Of a DNA stretch of 64,000 bases, positions 46,528 to 55,346 are shown piece by piece (position 1 is the stretch's first letter; every line of letters starts with the position of its first letter). Source of the DNA: Candidatus Obscuribacterales bacterium (GTDB lineage Bacteria > Cyanobacteriota > Vampirovibrionia > Obscuribacterales > Obscuribacteraceae); the NCBI GenBank assembly GCA_019637435.1, contig JAHBVO010000001.1:1488001-1552000 (forward strand), read 5' to 3'. Under the pieces are notes generated by a model. The model was given only the letters and a program-made list of their open reading frames with translations, was not told the origin of the DNA and searched no databases. Position numbers and translations under genes: made by a program.

Positions 46528-47886
46528 CTAATTTTTGCCTTCGACAACGAACACCGGTACCATGCCACCGCCGGCAGTGACATTGGCTAGAGCGGAACCG
46601 GACAACCTTGTGAAGGCACTGCCCACTTTTCCGTCGTAGAGAAGCGGATCGAGGTCGATCAACTGTTCGATGAAAGCGACTTCGCCGTTATCTTTGATGT
46701 GTGGGAATACCTGACGCGAGGTTTTTACACGCTCTTGCACAAGGTAGTCTCCCTGGAGGGCGATGTTTATAGCATCGTCCCATTCGGACTCGCTCGACTC
46801 CCAGCCGATGAATATGCCTTTGCCGCCATAATCATCGTTGGGTTTCAAAACGAGATGATCTTTGTAGTCTCTCGTGAATTTGAGCAGGTCGACTTTTTTG
46901 CCGTTGTGCTCAGTGCTGCGTTCTTCAACGCGGCGAGTCCAGGGTACGTGTTTCAGAATGAGCTCGTGTTCCCTGGGGGTGAAGTATTCGATGAAGCGTT
47001 CGTCAGTGAGTATGCCGAACAAAAGTTTTTTATGGATAAGCTTGCCGCGGAAGGAGTTGACCATGCAGATTGCCTGGTCTTCGTATGCTTTGAGCAAATT
47101 GCCGCACTCGTCTTTCTTCTCCAGAAATTCGTTAACAAGCACTCGTTTATAAACGAGATCGATGTCGAAGCCGTCCTTGCAGAGCCGACCTTTGCTGTAT
47201 TCGAGTTCGCGTGGATCGGCGATGATGGTTTTATATCCTTCGCGTTCAAAATACTCTTGAACCAATTCGAACTCTCGCTGAGTTGGAAGTCCCTTGTAGT
47301 CGACGATTGCAATTTGAGGGCGCTTACCATTACCCGAGTATTCGCTGTATGCCGAGAGCAAAACGTCGAGGAGGTGCTTCTGTCCGTAGAGTCGCGAGAT
47401 CTTGAACTTCTCCTGGAACTTTTTCATGACTTCCAGTGAGAGAAATATTTCTGATGCGACATCACTGTAGGCGACACCAGCTGGGGTTTCGGCATTCAAC
47501 TCTACGAACGAGAGGGCGTCGTCGGTTAGAAAGGAGTCGAAACGTGATAGGCGCGACACGCCTTTGAACTTAGGATCGGTTTTGATTAGCTGCCGTTCCT
47601 CATCAGTCAAACCGAGATAGTCCTGCAGCTTGTCATCAGCGATCGCGAGGTCGCCAACTTTCAGAACTGCTCCCCAGATTTCTTCGCAGACCGACGTGAC
47701 GTGGTCCCAGTCCCGACGTGCGATGAAGTGCGGACGTAGATACGGGCTGAGCATGCGCCCGCCGAAGATGAAGCGAACATCGTTCAGCTGCTTCCACACG
47801 TCATCTTTTGTCCGAGCCAATAACTCGGGGGATGCCGAGAGGAGCTCGTTGTAATGACTAATGGCGTCTCTTTCGAGTTCGTGCAT
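46528..47886 (-). CDS. circularly permuted ATP-grasp-like ligase
   Basis: 452 residues. Near residue 130-145 the segment FVELNAETPAGVAYSD resembles the substrate/ATP loop of glutathionylspermidine-synthase-like proteins. A central DYKGLPTQREFEL and DLVYKRVLVNEF follow, and later HLVLKPNDDYGGKGIFIGW is an ATP-grasp nucleotide loop, with YLVQERV. The order of these elements fits the circularly permuted ATP-grasp families. A carboxylate-amine ligation is expected. It is the first of a tight pair with the GCS2 gene (21-bp gap). The initiator ATG at 47886 has no strong ribosome site. Confidence 0.75.
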   Translation of the reverse strand: MHELERDAISHYNELLSASPELLARTKDDVWKQLNDVRFIFGGRMLSPYLRPHFIARRDWDHVTSVCEEIWGAVLKVGDLAIADDKLQDYLGLTDEERQLIKTDPKFKGVSRLSRFDSFLTDDALSFVELNAETPAGVAYSDVASEIFLSLEVMKKFQEKFKISRLYGQKHLLDVLLSAYSEYSGNGKRPQIAIVDYKGLPTQREFELVQEYFEREGYKTIIADPRELEYSKGRLCKDGFDIDLVYKRVLVNEFLEKKDECGNLLKAYEDQAICMVNSFRGKLIHKKLLFGILTDERFIEYFTPREHELILKHVPWTRRVEERSTEHNGKKVDLLKFTRDYKDHLVLKPNDDYGGKGIFIGWESSESEWDDAINIALQGDYLVQERVKTSRQVFPHIKDNGEVAFIEQLIDLDPLLYDGKVGSAFTRLSGSALANVTAGGGMVPVFVVEGKN

Positions 47887-48088
47887 TGGTGGCGTTTCCG
47901 TTGGGCGAGGGAGTGCCGTATCAGTTTTTGAGCGTCGAGGATATTATCGGAGAGGTCGGTTCTTGAGAAGTCACGTTCGGGAGAGGCAAATCGAACGGTA
48001 ATTCTCTAGCTTTGTTTCTTTGAGAAGATTAGCCTATTTCGGCTCGGTCAGGAGCCGATTTTTAGTTTCATTGCGGGCTGTTTTTCGA

Positions 48089-48128
48089 GAAAAAAAGGCG
48101 GCTCACCGGCAAACGCCATGAGCCGCCT
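48089..48128 (-). terminator. strong intrinsic terminator after the ATP-grasp gene
   Basis: AGGCGGCTCA (48096-48105) pairs perfectly with TGAGCCGCCT (48119-48128), a 10-bp stem with a 13-nt loop; leftward the stem is followed by TTTTTTT. It lies just beyond the stop of the 48144-49091 ATP-grasp gene and should end that transcript. Confidence 0.85.
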
Positions 48129-48143
48129 GTTCGCTATGTCTTT

Positions 48144-49091
48144 CTATTTTGCGGCAACGAGTTTCGGGTTGAGAAACTCATTCCATCTCAAGTCTTGCGA
48201 ACCTTTCTTTTTGCCCTTCGCGTAATCGGCGCAGAGCTCAGCCATGTGTTCGATGAGCCAGCGCTGATTTTCTTCGCCAACCGAGTGAGCATCAGCATCC
48301 GGAGCGGGATTGGTGAAGTCGATAGCGTACGGAATGCCGTCGCGAATTGCAAATTCAGCAGTGTTCATGTCGTAGCCCAGTGCTTCGTTGAGCTTGATGC
48401 AGTCTTCGATGATGCGTTTTTCGAGCTTGGGCTCGAGGTAGCCCTTATCGAGGAAGTACTGACCTTGCAAGTACGGCTTGGTCGGGTCGTAAGGCATGAT
48501 CAGCACGTTCTTTCTGCCAATCGTGTAGCAGCGCACGTAGCGGTCGAAGTTGATGAACTCTTGCAACATCATGCAGATGGTGCCGGTTCTGTCATAGTAG
48601 AAGAGCAACTCGTCGAGTGAGTTGACCTTGTAAACGTTCTTCCAGCCGCCACCATCGAAAGGCTTCATGATTGCCGGCAGTCCCGTGTACTCGATAATCG
48701 AGTTCCAATCAAGCGGGAATTCCAGGTTGCGGAGCGATTCTCCCGAGATTGCAGGGATATAGTCGCGCTGCGGCAACAAAATCGTTTTTGGAATCGCGAT
48801 TCCAAGGCGCTCGAGCAGCGCGGTTCCGAAGAATTTGTCGTCCGCCGACCACCAGAAAGGATTGTTGATGATTGTCGTACCCGACAAAGCTGCCGTCTTC
48901 AAGAAGCTGCGATAGAACGGGATTTCATGGGAGATGCGGTCGATGATGACGCTGTACTTGCAAAGCTCGTCGGCTTTGAATCCGCCTACTTTGAGCATCT
49001 CCGCTTCGATACCGAGCTTGGAGCTGTTGACATATTTGATAAATTCTTCGGGGAACGAACTTTCACGTCCCACCAAAAGCCCTACTTTCAT
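48144..49091 (-). CDS. ATP-grasp ligase
   Basis: 315 residues. MKVGLLVGRESSFPEEFIKYV opens a Rossmann-like pre-grasp domain. The ATP-grasp core has PAIMKPFDGGGWKNVYKV (nucleotide loop), MMLQEFINFDRYVRCYTIG, then NTAEFAIRDGIPYAIDFTNPAPD whose Glu/Asn are metal ligands. The family adds amines or amino acids to carboxylates via acyl phosphates; RimK and D-Ala-D-Ala ligase are distant relatives. It lies between the esterase and the permuted ATP-grasp gene on the same strand. A strong terminator follows, so expression is probably independent of the downstream pair. Confidence 0.82.
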   Translation of the reverse strand: MKVGLLVGRESSFPEEFIKYVNSSKLGIEAEMLKVGGFKADELCKYSVIIDRISHEIPFYRSFLKTAALSGTTIINNPFWWSADDKFFGTALLERLGIAIPKTILLPQRDYIPAISGESLRNLEFPLDWNSIIEYTGLPAIMKPFDGGGWKNVYKVNSLDELLFYYDRTGTICMMLQEFINFDRYVRCYTIGRKNVLIMPYDPTKPYLQGQYFLDKGYLEPKLEKRIIEDCIKLNEALGYDMNTAEFAIRDGIPYAIDFTNPAPDADAHSVGEENQRWLIEHMAELCADYAKGKKKGSQDLRWNEFLNPKLVAAK

Positions 49092-49223
49092 GCTTCTGGA
49101 CCCATTTGAGTGTGTGTGACTTGACGCCTGGAAAATCTTACTATCAATTCATTTTGAAAGATCACTGCCGGGGGCTGGTGACCACAAATACTATGATTTT
49201 TTTAGATTTTGAGCGCTAAGAGA

Positions 49224-49256
49224 CGGCGCTCGGTCTGTGTTTGAGACCGAACGCCG
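49224..49256. terminator. long hairpin between the esterase and ATP-grasp genes
   Basis: A 13-pair stem with a single C-A mismatch (CGGCG-C-TCGGTCT against AGACCGA-A-CGCCG) encloses a 7-nt loop. It sits 68 bp past the esterase stop. T-runs on both sides are weak, so it may be a bidirectional weak terminator or a regulatory RNA hairpin. Confidence 0.5.
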
Positions 49257-49323
49257 ACAGCTTTCTTGTTTCACTAAACCGCCTGCGCCAGATGCGATGA
49301 CCGGCTAGTCATGCGGTTTTCAA

Positions 49324-50058
49324 TTAATATCCGCGGGTTTCCGGACCGCCGATGTAATGGAGCAGCATGTCCTCCCAGTACGGCCAGTCGTGGGCGAAAC
49401 CATCCCATTCTCGAAAGGCGTGCCAGATGTTTTTGTCCCAGAGCACTTGCGAGAAGGCGGCGTTGTTCCAGTAAGCCGAGTCATCTCTGCCGATCGGGAA
49501 GATGAGGTCCAGATTCCGAACCTTGGCAAGATGGTCCGGCGCGTCGCCCATACAACGGACCAGCTCGATGGGGTTGCTCTGGTGGATGGCATCGTCATAT
49601 TGACCGTCCGACCATTTGCTGACGTCGTAGATACCGCTCATACCCAGTGCCCTACCGAAGTGCTCCGGATAACGCAAGGCGATGTTGAGGGCATGATAGG
49701 CACCGAAGCTCGCTCCGGTAGCAATCGCAAACGGGTTGTCGTTTCTCGAACGGGTGAAGGGCATTACCTCGTCGATGATATAGCTGTGGTACTGGAGGTG
49801 TCTGTGCGCGCGCCACTTCGGGCTGGCGCCGTAGTTGTACCAGCTCTCGTTGTCAACGCTGTCGACGCAGAATACCTGCAACCAGCCGTTTTCAATGTGG
49901 CGAGAAAGAACGTTAATCAAGCCACGATTTTCCCAGTCGAAAAACCTGCCCATCGAGGTCGGGAAAACTATGACGCGCGCGCCGTGATGACCAAAGGTCA
50001 GCAACTCCATATCTCTACCGAGACTGGGGCTGTGCCACTTATGATACTCTCTATTCAT
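49324..50058 (-). CDS. esterase-family alpha/beta hydrolase, clustered with the ligases
   Basis: 244 residues of the putative-esterase family (PF00756 type). GGAAG precedes the ATG at 50058. The nucleophile elbow is TGASFGAYHALN with Ser117; a SHIENGWLQVFCVDS-type strand and HAFREWDGFAHDWPYW at the end (catalytic His in GFAHDW) complete the site. No signal peptide, so it is cytosolic. Family members hydrolyse esters or act as acyl- or peptidyl-transferases; here the neighbouring ligases suggest tailoring or release of their product. A terminator-like hairpin sits in its leader. Confidence 0.82.
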   Translation of the reverse strand: MNREYHKWHSPSLGRDMELLTFGHHGARVIVFPTSMGRFFDWENRGLINVLSRHIENGWLQVFCVDSVDNESWYNYGASPKWRAHRHLQYHSYIIDEVMPFTRSRNDNPFAIATGASFGAYHALNIALRYPEHFGRALGMSGIYDVSKWSDGQYDDAIHQSNPIELVRCMGDAPDHLAKVRNLDLIFPIGRDDSAYWNNAAFSQVLWDKNIWHAFREWDGFAHDWPYWEDMLLHYIGGPETRGY

Positions 50059-50084
50059 ACTTTCACTTCCAGTGTTTCTGCGTT

Positions 50085-50117
50085 AGAAAAAGACGCGCTC
50101 TCTTATGGAGACGCGCG
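50085..50117 (-). terminator. terminator-like hairpin in the leader of the esterase gene
   Basis: Read leftward: a 9-pair stem with one bulge (50108-50117 with 50094-50102), 5-nt loop, then TCTTTTTCT, ending 27 nt before the esterase ATG. It could attenuate esterase transcription or block antisense transcription from the divergent TPR-caspase gene. Confidence 0.5.
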
Positions 50118-50139
50118 AACAAATCGGGCAGATTGTAGC

Positions 50140-53067
50140 ATGGGCGACATAATGCCGCAGTTGAAAACCACAATAATTTCCCTCGTAAAAAGTCGTACCT
50201 CGACAGTCAAGACCTTTAAGTCGGTAATCGCTTGTGTGATTTCTGATGCGAAAAACAGACGGCGCTATTCTGCACCACCCCTGGTTACACATCTTGCGAG
50301 TTTGATTTCATTGAGAAAGAAACCCGGAATCTTCTTACTTACTTCGCTTTTGCTGTCTGTCGGCGGGACCGCTTATGGGCAGGAAAGTTTGTTTGATACC
50401 ATGTACGATGCCGGCGCTCAGGCGCTTCTCGACAGGCATTACGCTGAGGCTGAGAAGAAACTGAAAGCGGCTTTGCGTGAATCAGAATCATTCCAAGCCG
50501 GCGACGTCCGGTTGCAGCGGGCGCTCAAAGCGCTTGCCGAAACATATGACGAGGAACGCAAATTCAGTTTGTCGGAACCTCTGTATCGGCGAATTCTCGA
50601 GGGCGACGAGAAATCCGGAGCCGCCGGCAGTCTGAACTTGGCCGCGGACAACACCAAGCTCGCCTCCAATTTGCAGAGTCAGGGAAGGTACGAAGACTCG
50701 ATTCCATTGTTCCTTAAAGCCGTTGAGCTTTTTCGGAGCGCAGAAAAGAGCTCAGCTGCGACTGAAAGCGGAAAAGAGAGTCTGACCTGGCCAGGAGAAA
50801 CCGAGAGCGTTGCTTTGCTGCAGCTGTCGTCGGCCTACTCCGAATTGGGTAAATCCGCTGACGCCGAGAAGTATTTGCGCGAAGCACTATCAGTTTCCGA
50901 AGCAGCGAGAGACCCGCTTTCTATCGGTCGTTCGCTCGACGCGCTGGGGCGGAATTATATCGCTCAAGGGCGCTATGAAGAAGCCGAAGCTGTTTTAAAT
51001 CGATCGATCAAGGAAAAGAAAGTTGTGAACGAAGCTGCCGTCCGTCGGCTTGAAACTTCAACGTCGCTTCTTCTATTCGCGAGGCTGTTTGATGCGCAAG
51101 GAAAGATTGAAGATGCTCTGGCAATGATCGAAACAGCCTATCAGATGCGTAAAAGTAGTTTGCCGGAAAACGATCCGCGCGTCTATGAGCCGATGTTGTT
51201 ACGCGCGTCGATTTATCGGGATTTGAACTGCTATAAGGAAGCGGTTGAGGAACTCGAAAAGGGCCGTGAGCTGGTCGAGAAAGCTTTTGGTGACGAGAGC
51301 CCTCGCTATGCCGAATTCCTCCGCGACCTCTCCGCCGATCTGGTTTCCTCCTCTCAGTATGCCAAAGCAGAGCCGTTGCTGCGGAAGGCGCTTGCCATAG
51401 ATGAATCAACTTTCGGAAAAGAGTCTGGAGAAGTATCTCTGGACTTGAATGCGCTTGGTATGTTTTACATCTACCAGGGAAAATATGCAGAAGCTGAGCC
51501 GGTCTACAAACGCTCGCTTGCTATTACTGAAAAACGTTTTGGTCCCGAACACAATGATACCGCCGCGGCTTTGAACAACCTTGCCTGGTTGTATGTTAAT
51601 CAGCGTAAGTTTGCAGACGCACGGCCGTTGATCGAACGCGGTCTGGCGATTCGAAAGAAGGTGCTTGGAGAAGAGCATCCGGTCTATGCTCGCAACTTGC
51701 ACAACCTTGCAAATGTCGCGTTAGAAGAACGAAAGTTCGAAGAGGCACAGCAACTGCTCGAGAAAGCGCTCAAGATCCAGAAAGCCGTGCTGGGCACGAA
51801 GCACCAGGACACAATCGCGACTATGCGAGATCTGGCGGAGCTGTTTCATCAAAACAAGAAGTACTCTGAAGCGGAAGACTTGTATCGAGCTGTTCTCAAA
51901 TACGACGAAGTTAGTGACGATGCTGATCGAGCTCTTGTTGCCGCCGATCTGGAGAATATTAGTCGAAGTTTGATCGAGCAATCGCGTGGTGATGAGGCGA
52001 AGGTTTTTATTGACAAAGCGCGTGAAATCAAAGCTCAATTGCCGGGCTTCAACGACGGTAGCGAGGGGCACGCTATCTCATTAGGCTCTTTGAAGCACGA
52101 TGGGAATGCGCCACTAAAGGCGGTGGCGGACAAATGGGCGCTTGTCGTTGGAATCAGCAACTTCAAAGACCCATCAATTAATCTCAGGTTCGCGGCGAAA
52201 GACGCAGTGGACTTCCGTAACTACCTGATTTTCGAAGCAAATTTCAAACCGGATCATGTCAAATTACTTACCGACCAAAACGCGTCGCGCGATAACATAG
52301 TTGCTCACCTCGGCGATAAATGGTTGCGGCGAGTTTCGCGACCTGATGATCTCGTGGTAGTTTACGTCTCGTCGCATGGAACCTCGGCACGCAAAGAAAT
52401 CGGCGACGCCAACTTCATTGTCGCGTATGAAACTAATATGAGCAACGCTGTTCTCAGCGGAATTCCGATGCAGTTTTTCACCACAGGCATCAAAGACCTG
52501 ATCGACTGTGAGCGTGTGGTCATCATCATGGATGTCTGTCACGGAGGAGCGCTTCGACAAAAATCAATAGAATCTGTGATAGCGGAGAGTCGCCCGGGTT
52601 CAGCTAAACAATCAGCCGAAATTGCTGCTGCCGAAAAAGCTAAGCTTGAGAAACTTCATCCAGGCAGCAAAGCCCTCGTGCGCAATCCCAACATGACGAT
52701 TAGCACCGCTGGTAGTGGCGACGGTCTCAAAATCGGTAGCGGACAAATCATTCTTGCTTCAAGTGAATCAGACCAGGTTTCCTGGGAATCGAAAACATAC
52801 GCCAACGGAGTCTTTACCCGCCAGTTGATAGAGAGTTTACGAACCAATGGGGAAAACACTTCGATCCAGCAGGCTTATCGATTGATGCGTGGACGAGTCG
52901 AACAAGAAGTTCTGAGAACGCGAGCCGAAATTCAGACTCCCGTTATGGTTCAAAATTCATGGCATGGAGGAGACGTTTTCCTCTCTGTGAAACCGGCTGC
53001 ACCGAGAGCGGTGGATGGTGCTCAACATTCTTCGCTACCGGGTAAAACCGGAGCAAAATCAAAATAG
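50140..53067 (+). CDS. exported TPR protein with C-terminal caspase-like (C14) protease domain
   Basis: About 975 residues from the ATG at 50140. The open frame runs on to 49357, but that part is antisense to the esterase. A TTG at 50311 would place a signal peptide (KKPGIFLLTSLLLSVGG...AYGQES) right at the N-terminus and may be the real start. Many TPR pairs follow (about 80-620) with the kinesin-light-chain-like pattern (YAEAEPVYKRSLAI, LNNLAWLY). The caspase domain (about 663-960) has WALVVGISNFKD, catalytic His746 in VSSHGTS and Cys800 in IMDVCHGG. Both are intact, so proteolysis is possible. It is divergent from the esterase and precedes a lipase-like pseudoenzyme gene. Confidence 0.85.
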   Translation: MGDIMPQLKTTIISLVKSRTSTVKTFKSVIACVISDAKNRRRYSAPPLVTHLASLISLRKKPGIFLLTSLLLSVGGTAYGQESLFDTMYDAGAQALLDRHYAEAEKKLKAALRESESFQAGDVRLQRALKALAETYDEERKFSLSEPLYRRILEGDEKSGAAGSLNLAADNTKLASNLQSQGRYEDSIPLFLKAVELFRSAEKSSAATESGKESLTWPGETESVALLQLSSAYSELGKSADAEKYLREALSVSEAARDPLSIGRSLDALGRNYIAQGRYEEAEAVLNRSIKEKKVVNEAAVRRLETSTSLLLFARLFDAQGKIEDALAMIETAYQMRKSSLPENDPRVYEPMLLRASIYRDLNCYKEAVEELEKGRELVEKAFGDESPRYAEFLRDLSADLVSSSQYAKAEPLLRKALAIDESTFGKESGEVSLDLNALGMFYIYQGKYAEAEPVYKRSLAITEKRFGPEHNDTAAALNNLAWLYVNQRKFADARPLIERGLAIRKKVLGEEHPVYARNLHNLANVALEERKFEEAQQLLEKALKIQKAVLGTKHQDTIATMRDLAELFHQNKKYSEAEDLYRAVLKYDEVSDDADRALVAADLENISRSLIEQSRGDEAKVFIDKAREIKAQLPGFNDGSEGHAISLGSLKHDGNAPLKAVADKWALVVGISNFKDPSINLRFAAKDAVDFRNYLIFEANFKPDHVKLLTDQNASRDNIVAHLGDKWLRRVSRPDDLVVVYVSSHGTSARKEIGDANFIVAYETNMSNAVLSGIPMQFFTTGIKDLIDCERVVIIMDVCHGGALRQKSIESVIAESRPGSAKQSAEIAAAEKAKLEKLHPGSKALVRNPNMTISTAGSGDGLKIGSGQIILASSESDQVSWESKTYANGVFTRQLIESLRTNGENTSIQQAYRLMRGRVEQEVLRTRAEIQTPVMVQNSWHGGDVFLSVKPAAPRAVDGAQHSSLPGKTGAKSK

Positions 53068-53082
53068 TTTAGACAATCGAGC

Positions 53083-53109
53083 TTGTTAAGTGCCATCGGG
53101 CTCTATAAT
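53083..53109 (+). promoter_or_regulatory. candidate sigma-70 promoter
   Basis: TTGTTA (53083-53088) and TATAAT (53104-53109) are spaced by 15 bp, just after the TPR-caspase stop and 24 bp before the next ATG. The perfect -10 box suggests the hydrolase-like gene has its own promoter. Confidence 0.45.
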
Positions 53110-53133
53110 ATCGGGGACTCGAGAGGAGCGTTT

Positions 53134-54231
53134 ATGTTCGGCAGGAAAAAAGTGTTGAAATGCACATTTGCTGTGGCGGCTGTCACGGCTATCTCTGTTT
53201 CCCAATTCCACCAGGATAAGGCGAACGCAGAAGGACTGAACCTCGACCAAGAGCCTACGAAGATTTCGTCCGGCAAGGAACAGAGTGTCGGACCTAAAAT
53301 CGCAAAAAAGAGCTCCGATATGGAGGCGAACTCCAACGGGACAGACAAAGCGGATAACGGCGGTGCCTCTTCGACCCGCGCCGTTCGTGAAACAACTGGT
53401 GTCAAGGTCGATCTCGTCGATGGCATGCCGCCCTTCCTATTCTGGTCTTCGACGGCGGAGTCGCCCAAAGGAATGGTGCTTTGTCTGCATGAACTCGGTA
53501 TGCATAGCGGAGTGTTCGAGGACCTCGCCAAGAAACTGCGCGAAAGCGGCTATGCCGTTTACTCAATGGATCTTCGCGGCTTCGGTGGCTGGAGCGATAA
53601 GGGCTCTCAGGGTCAGATGAATTTGAAGAACACGCTCGCTGATGTGAAAAGTGCGTCGGAAGCGATTAAGAAAAAGCATCCGGGCAGTAAAGTGTTTTTG
53701 CTTGGCGAAGCGATGGGCGGCGCGCTGGCTCTGGAAGCCGCGAGCAAATATCCTGATACTATATCCGGTGCCATCTCGTCGGCTCCGGGGGGCGAGCATT
53801 TCAATACGTTTCAAAACTACTCCTCGGTTGGGACCCGCTTCTTAACCGGTAACAAACGCTTCAATAAGGGCGAAGATTTAGTAAAAATCGCCACTCCGAA
53901 AAAGGAGCTGCAGGATGCATTGATCAACGACGCTAACGTAAGATTGAACCTGGCACCGAAAGAACTCATGGCCTGTCAGTTTTATATGTATAAGACAAGG
54001 CAGTTTGCTAAAAAAATCAAGAGCTTGCCCATTATGATCGTTCAGGGACAAAAGGATGGCGAATCGCGTCCGGCTGGGGCTAAGAAAATCTTCGACAGCC
54101 TCGCTACCGAAGACAAAGAGTTCCTCGCCTTGGATAACGGCGACCATTATGTATACGAAGACATTAACGTTGATAACAAAGCGATGACGCAGACAATCGC
54201 TTGGCTCGATAAACACTCCGCTACCGACTAG
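53134..54231 (+). CDS. exported lysophospholipase-like alpha/beta hydrolase fold with Ser-to-Ala nucleophile
   Basis: 365 residues from the ATG at 53134, with AGGAG 6 nt upstream. The start has a signal peptide (VLKCTFAVAAVTAISV). A charged linker (35-95) leads to the hydrolase fold: MVLCLHELGMHSGVFEDLAKKL, VYSMDLRGFGGWSD, and the elbow LGEAMGGALAL. Monoglyceride lipases have GESMGG there; here Ser is Ala193 (codon GCG, checked). The rest of the family motifs (PIMIVQGQKDG, DNGDHYVYED with the catalytic His) are intact. It is probably a binding protein that kept its fold. It follows the TPR-caspase gene after 66 bp with its own promoter. Confidence 0.78.
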   Translation: MFGRKKVLKCTFAVAAVTAISVSQFHQDKANAEGLNLDQEPTKISSGKEQSVGPKIAKKSSDMEANSNGTDKADNGGASSTRAVRETTGVKVDLVDGMPPFLFWSSTAESPKGMVLCLHELGMHSGVFEDLAKKLRESGYAVYSMDLRGFGGWSDKGSQGQMNLKNTLADVKSASEAIKKKHPGSKVFLLGEAMGGALALEAASKYPDTISGAISSAPGGEHFNTFQNYSSVGTRFLTGNKRFNKGEDLVKIATPKKELQDALINDANVRLNLAPKELMACQFYMYKTRQFAKKIKSLPIMIVQGQKDGESRPAGAKKIFDSLATEDKEFLALDNGDHYVYEDINVDNKAMTQTIAWLDKHSATD

Positions 54232-54437
54232 TCTCTAGATTTTGCCCGGTTCGCTTGTGCCTTTGTGGGGTCACGTGTCTCTTATTTGCTCGCTTCTATC
54301 CGGCACGATTTTCGGCGCCTAGTGTTTACCCTATTGTTAGCTTTCTTGTTCTGATTCAGGATGGACAGATAGACTTCGTCCATCGTCCGGCTAACGCTAT
54401 GGTCGAGCAGCGCCTGAAATAAATTAGGTTTACTACT

Positions 54438-55346
54438 ATGAAAAACAATGTCTTCAATCAATATTTGAGGTCGTTCGCATACTCGCTCTTCTTTACCGGT
54501 GCGATGTCGGCTCTCATCTGGATCACGGTGACCTATGGATCTTTTGCTGCAGTGCCTGTCGCGGCTGCGCTCTGCGCGGGCTTGTATACTTGCCTCGCCT
54601 TACTCTCGGTAGTTAATTTGCTGCGCGGCAATAAGCTTTTCTCAGGGGCGTCCGCCGACGTTCTCAGCGTGTCGACGCAGAAGAGAATTCGGGTTGGAGG
54701 AGTTCTTGTAGCGTTGCCAGCGCTTTTATATTGTGCGATTTTTGCGATGCAGGTCAAAGCGTTTCAATTATCCGGAGATGCAGAGGCTCTGGAAAAATTC
54801 GGTGCATTCGAAAGATCTGTTTTCGGAAAGAGCGTAGTTTGCGACGTGGCTGGCCATGAGCATGAATGCTCGTTACCAGCTTATGAGCCGACTCCAGTAA
54901 CTGTCGAAGAGGTCGCGCCGCCGCCTGAATCTAATCGCGATGTGGACTTCGGTCCATACATGACCAATTTGCAGCGCCAGATCAAACGTGCCTGGTTTCC
55001 GCCTCGAAATGTTGAAACCAGCCGGTCTACCGTCATATTCAAAGTCCACGCCAACGGCACCATGTCTAGCTTACGCTTGCTCGAGTCAAGTGGAATTGCT
55101 CTGATAGATCAAGCCGCTCTGAAAGCGGTTCAAAATGCCGCGCCGTTTCATGCGCTGCCTGAAGGCGCACCACCGGATGTCGACATACAATTTACTTTCG
55201 ACTACAACAATTTCTATAATCCAAGCTCGTCGCTTCACGATAATTTTTACTCTGAGGGAGCCAGCTCCGGCGACGCATTCTATTCGGAAGGTTCCTACGA
55301 AAACACAGGAACGCAAACAGAGTCCGTTGAACCAGCGAGCTATTGA
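54438..55346 (+). CDS. TonB C-terminal-domain membrane protein
   Basis: 302 residues. Two or three N-terminal membrane helices (12-35, 40-60, 85-108) lead to a periplasmic Pro/Glu-rich stretch. A TonB-like C-terminal domain follows (about 170-265): FGPYMTNLQRQIKRAWFPP, VIFKVHANGTMSSLRLLESSG, DQAALKAVQNAAPFHALPEG. The tail (270-302) is Ser/Tyr/Asn-rich. It may connect inner and outer membrane, but no ExbB/ExbD or receptor is nearby. Its stop overlaps the convergent TldE-like gene by 7 bp. Confidence 0.8.
   Translation: MKNNVFNQYLRSFAYSLFFTGAMSALIWITVTYGSFAAVPVAAALCAGLYTCLALLSVVNLLRGNKLFSGASADVLSVSTQKRIRVGGVLVALPALLYCAIFAMQVKAFQLSGDAEALEKFGAFERSVFGKSVVCDVAGHEHECSLPAYEPTPVTVEEVAPPPESNRDVDFGPYMTNLQRQIKRAWFPPRNVETSRSTVIFKVHANGTMSSLRLLESSGIALIDQAALKAVQNAAPFHALPEGAPPDVDIQFTFDYNNFYNPSSSLHDNFYSEGASSGDAFYSEGSYENTGTQTESVEPASY

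Noticed and set aside
46699..47439. 246-codon open frame on the plus strand
   Set aside because: It is the antisense shadow of the permuted ATP-grasp gene; composition is Val/Phe-rich and has no motif.
49357..50139. Long N-terminal extension of the TPR-caspase frame
   Set aside because: It is antisense to the esterase gene, whose motifs and ribosome site are clear; the extension has no domain and no signal peptide.
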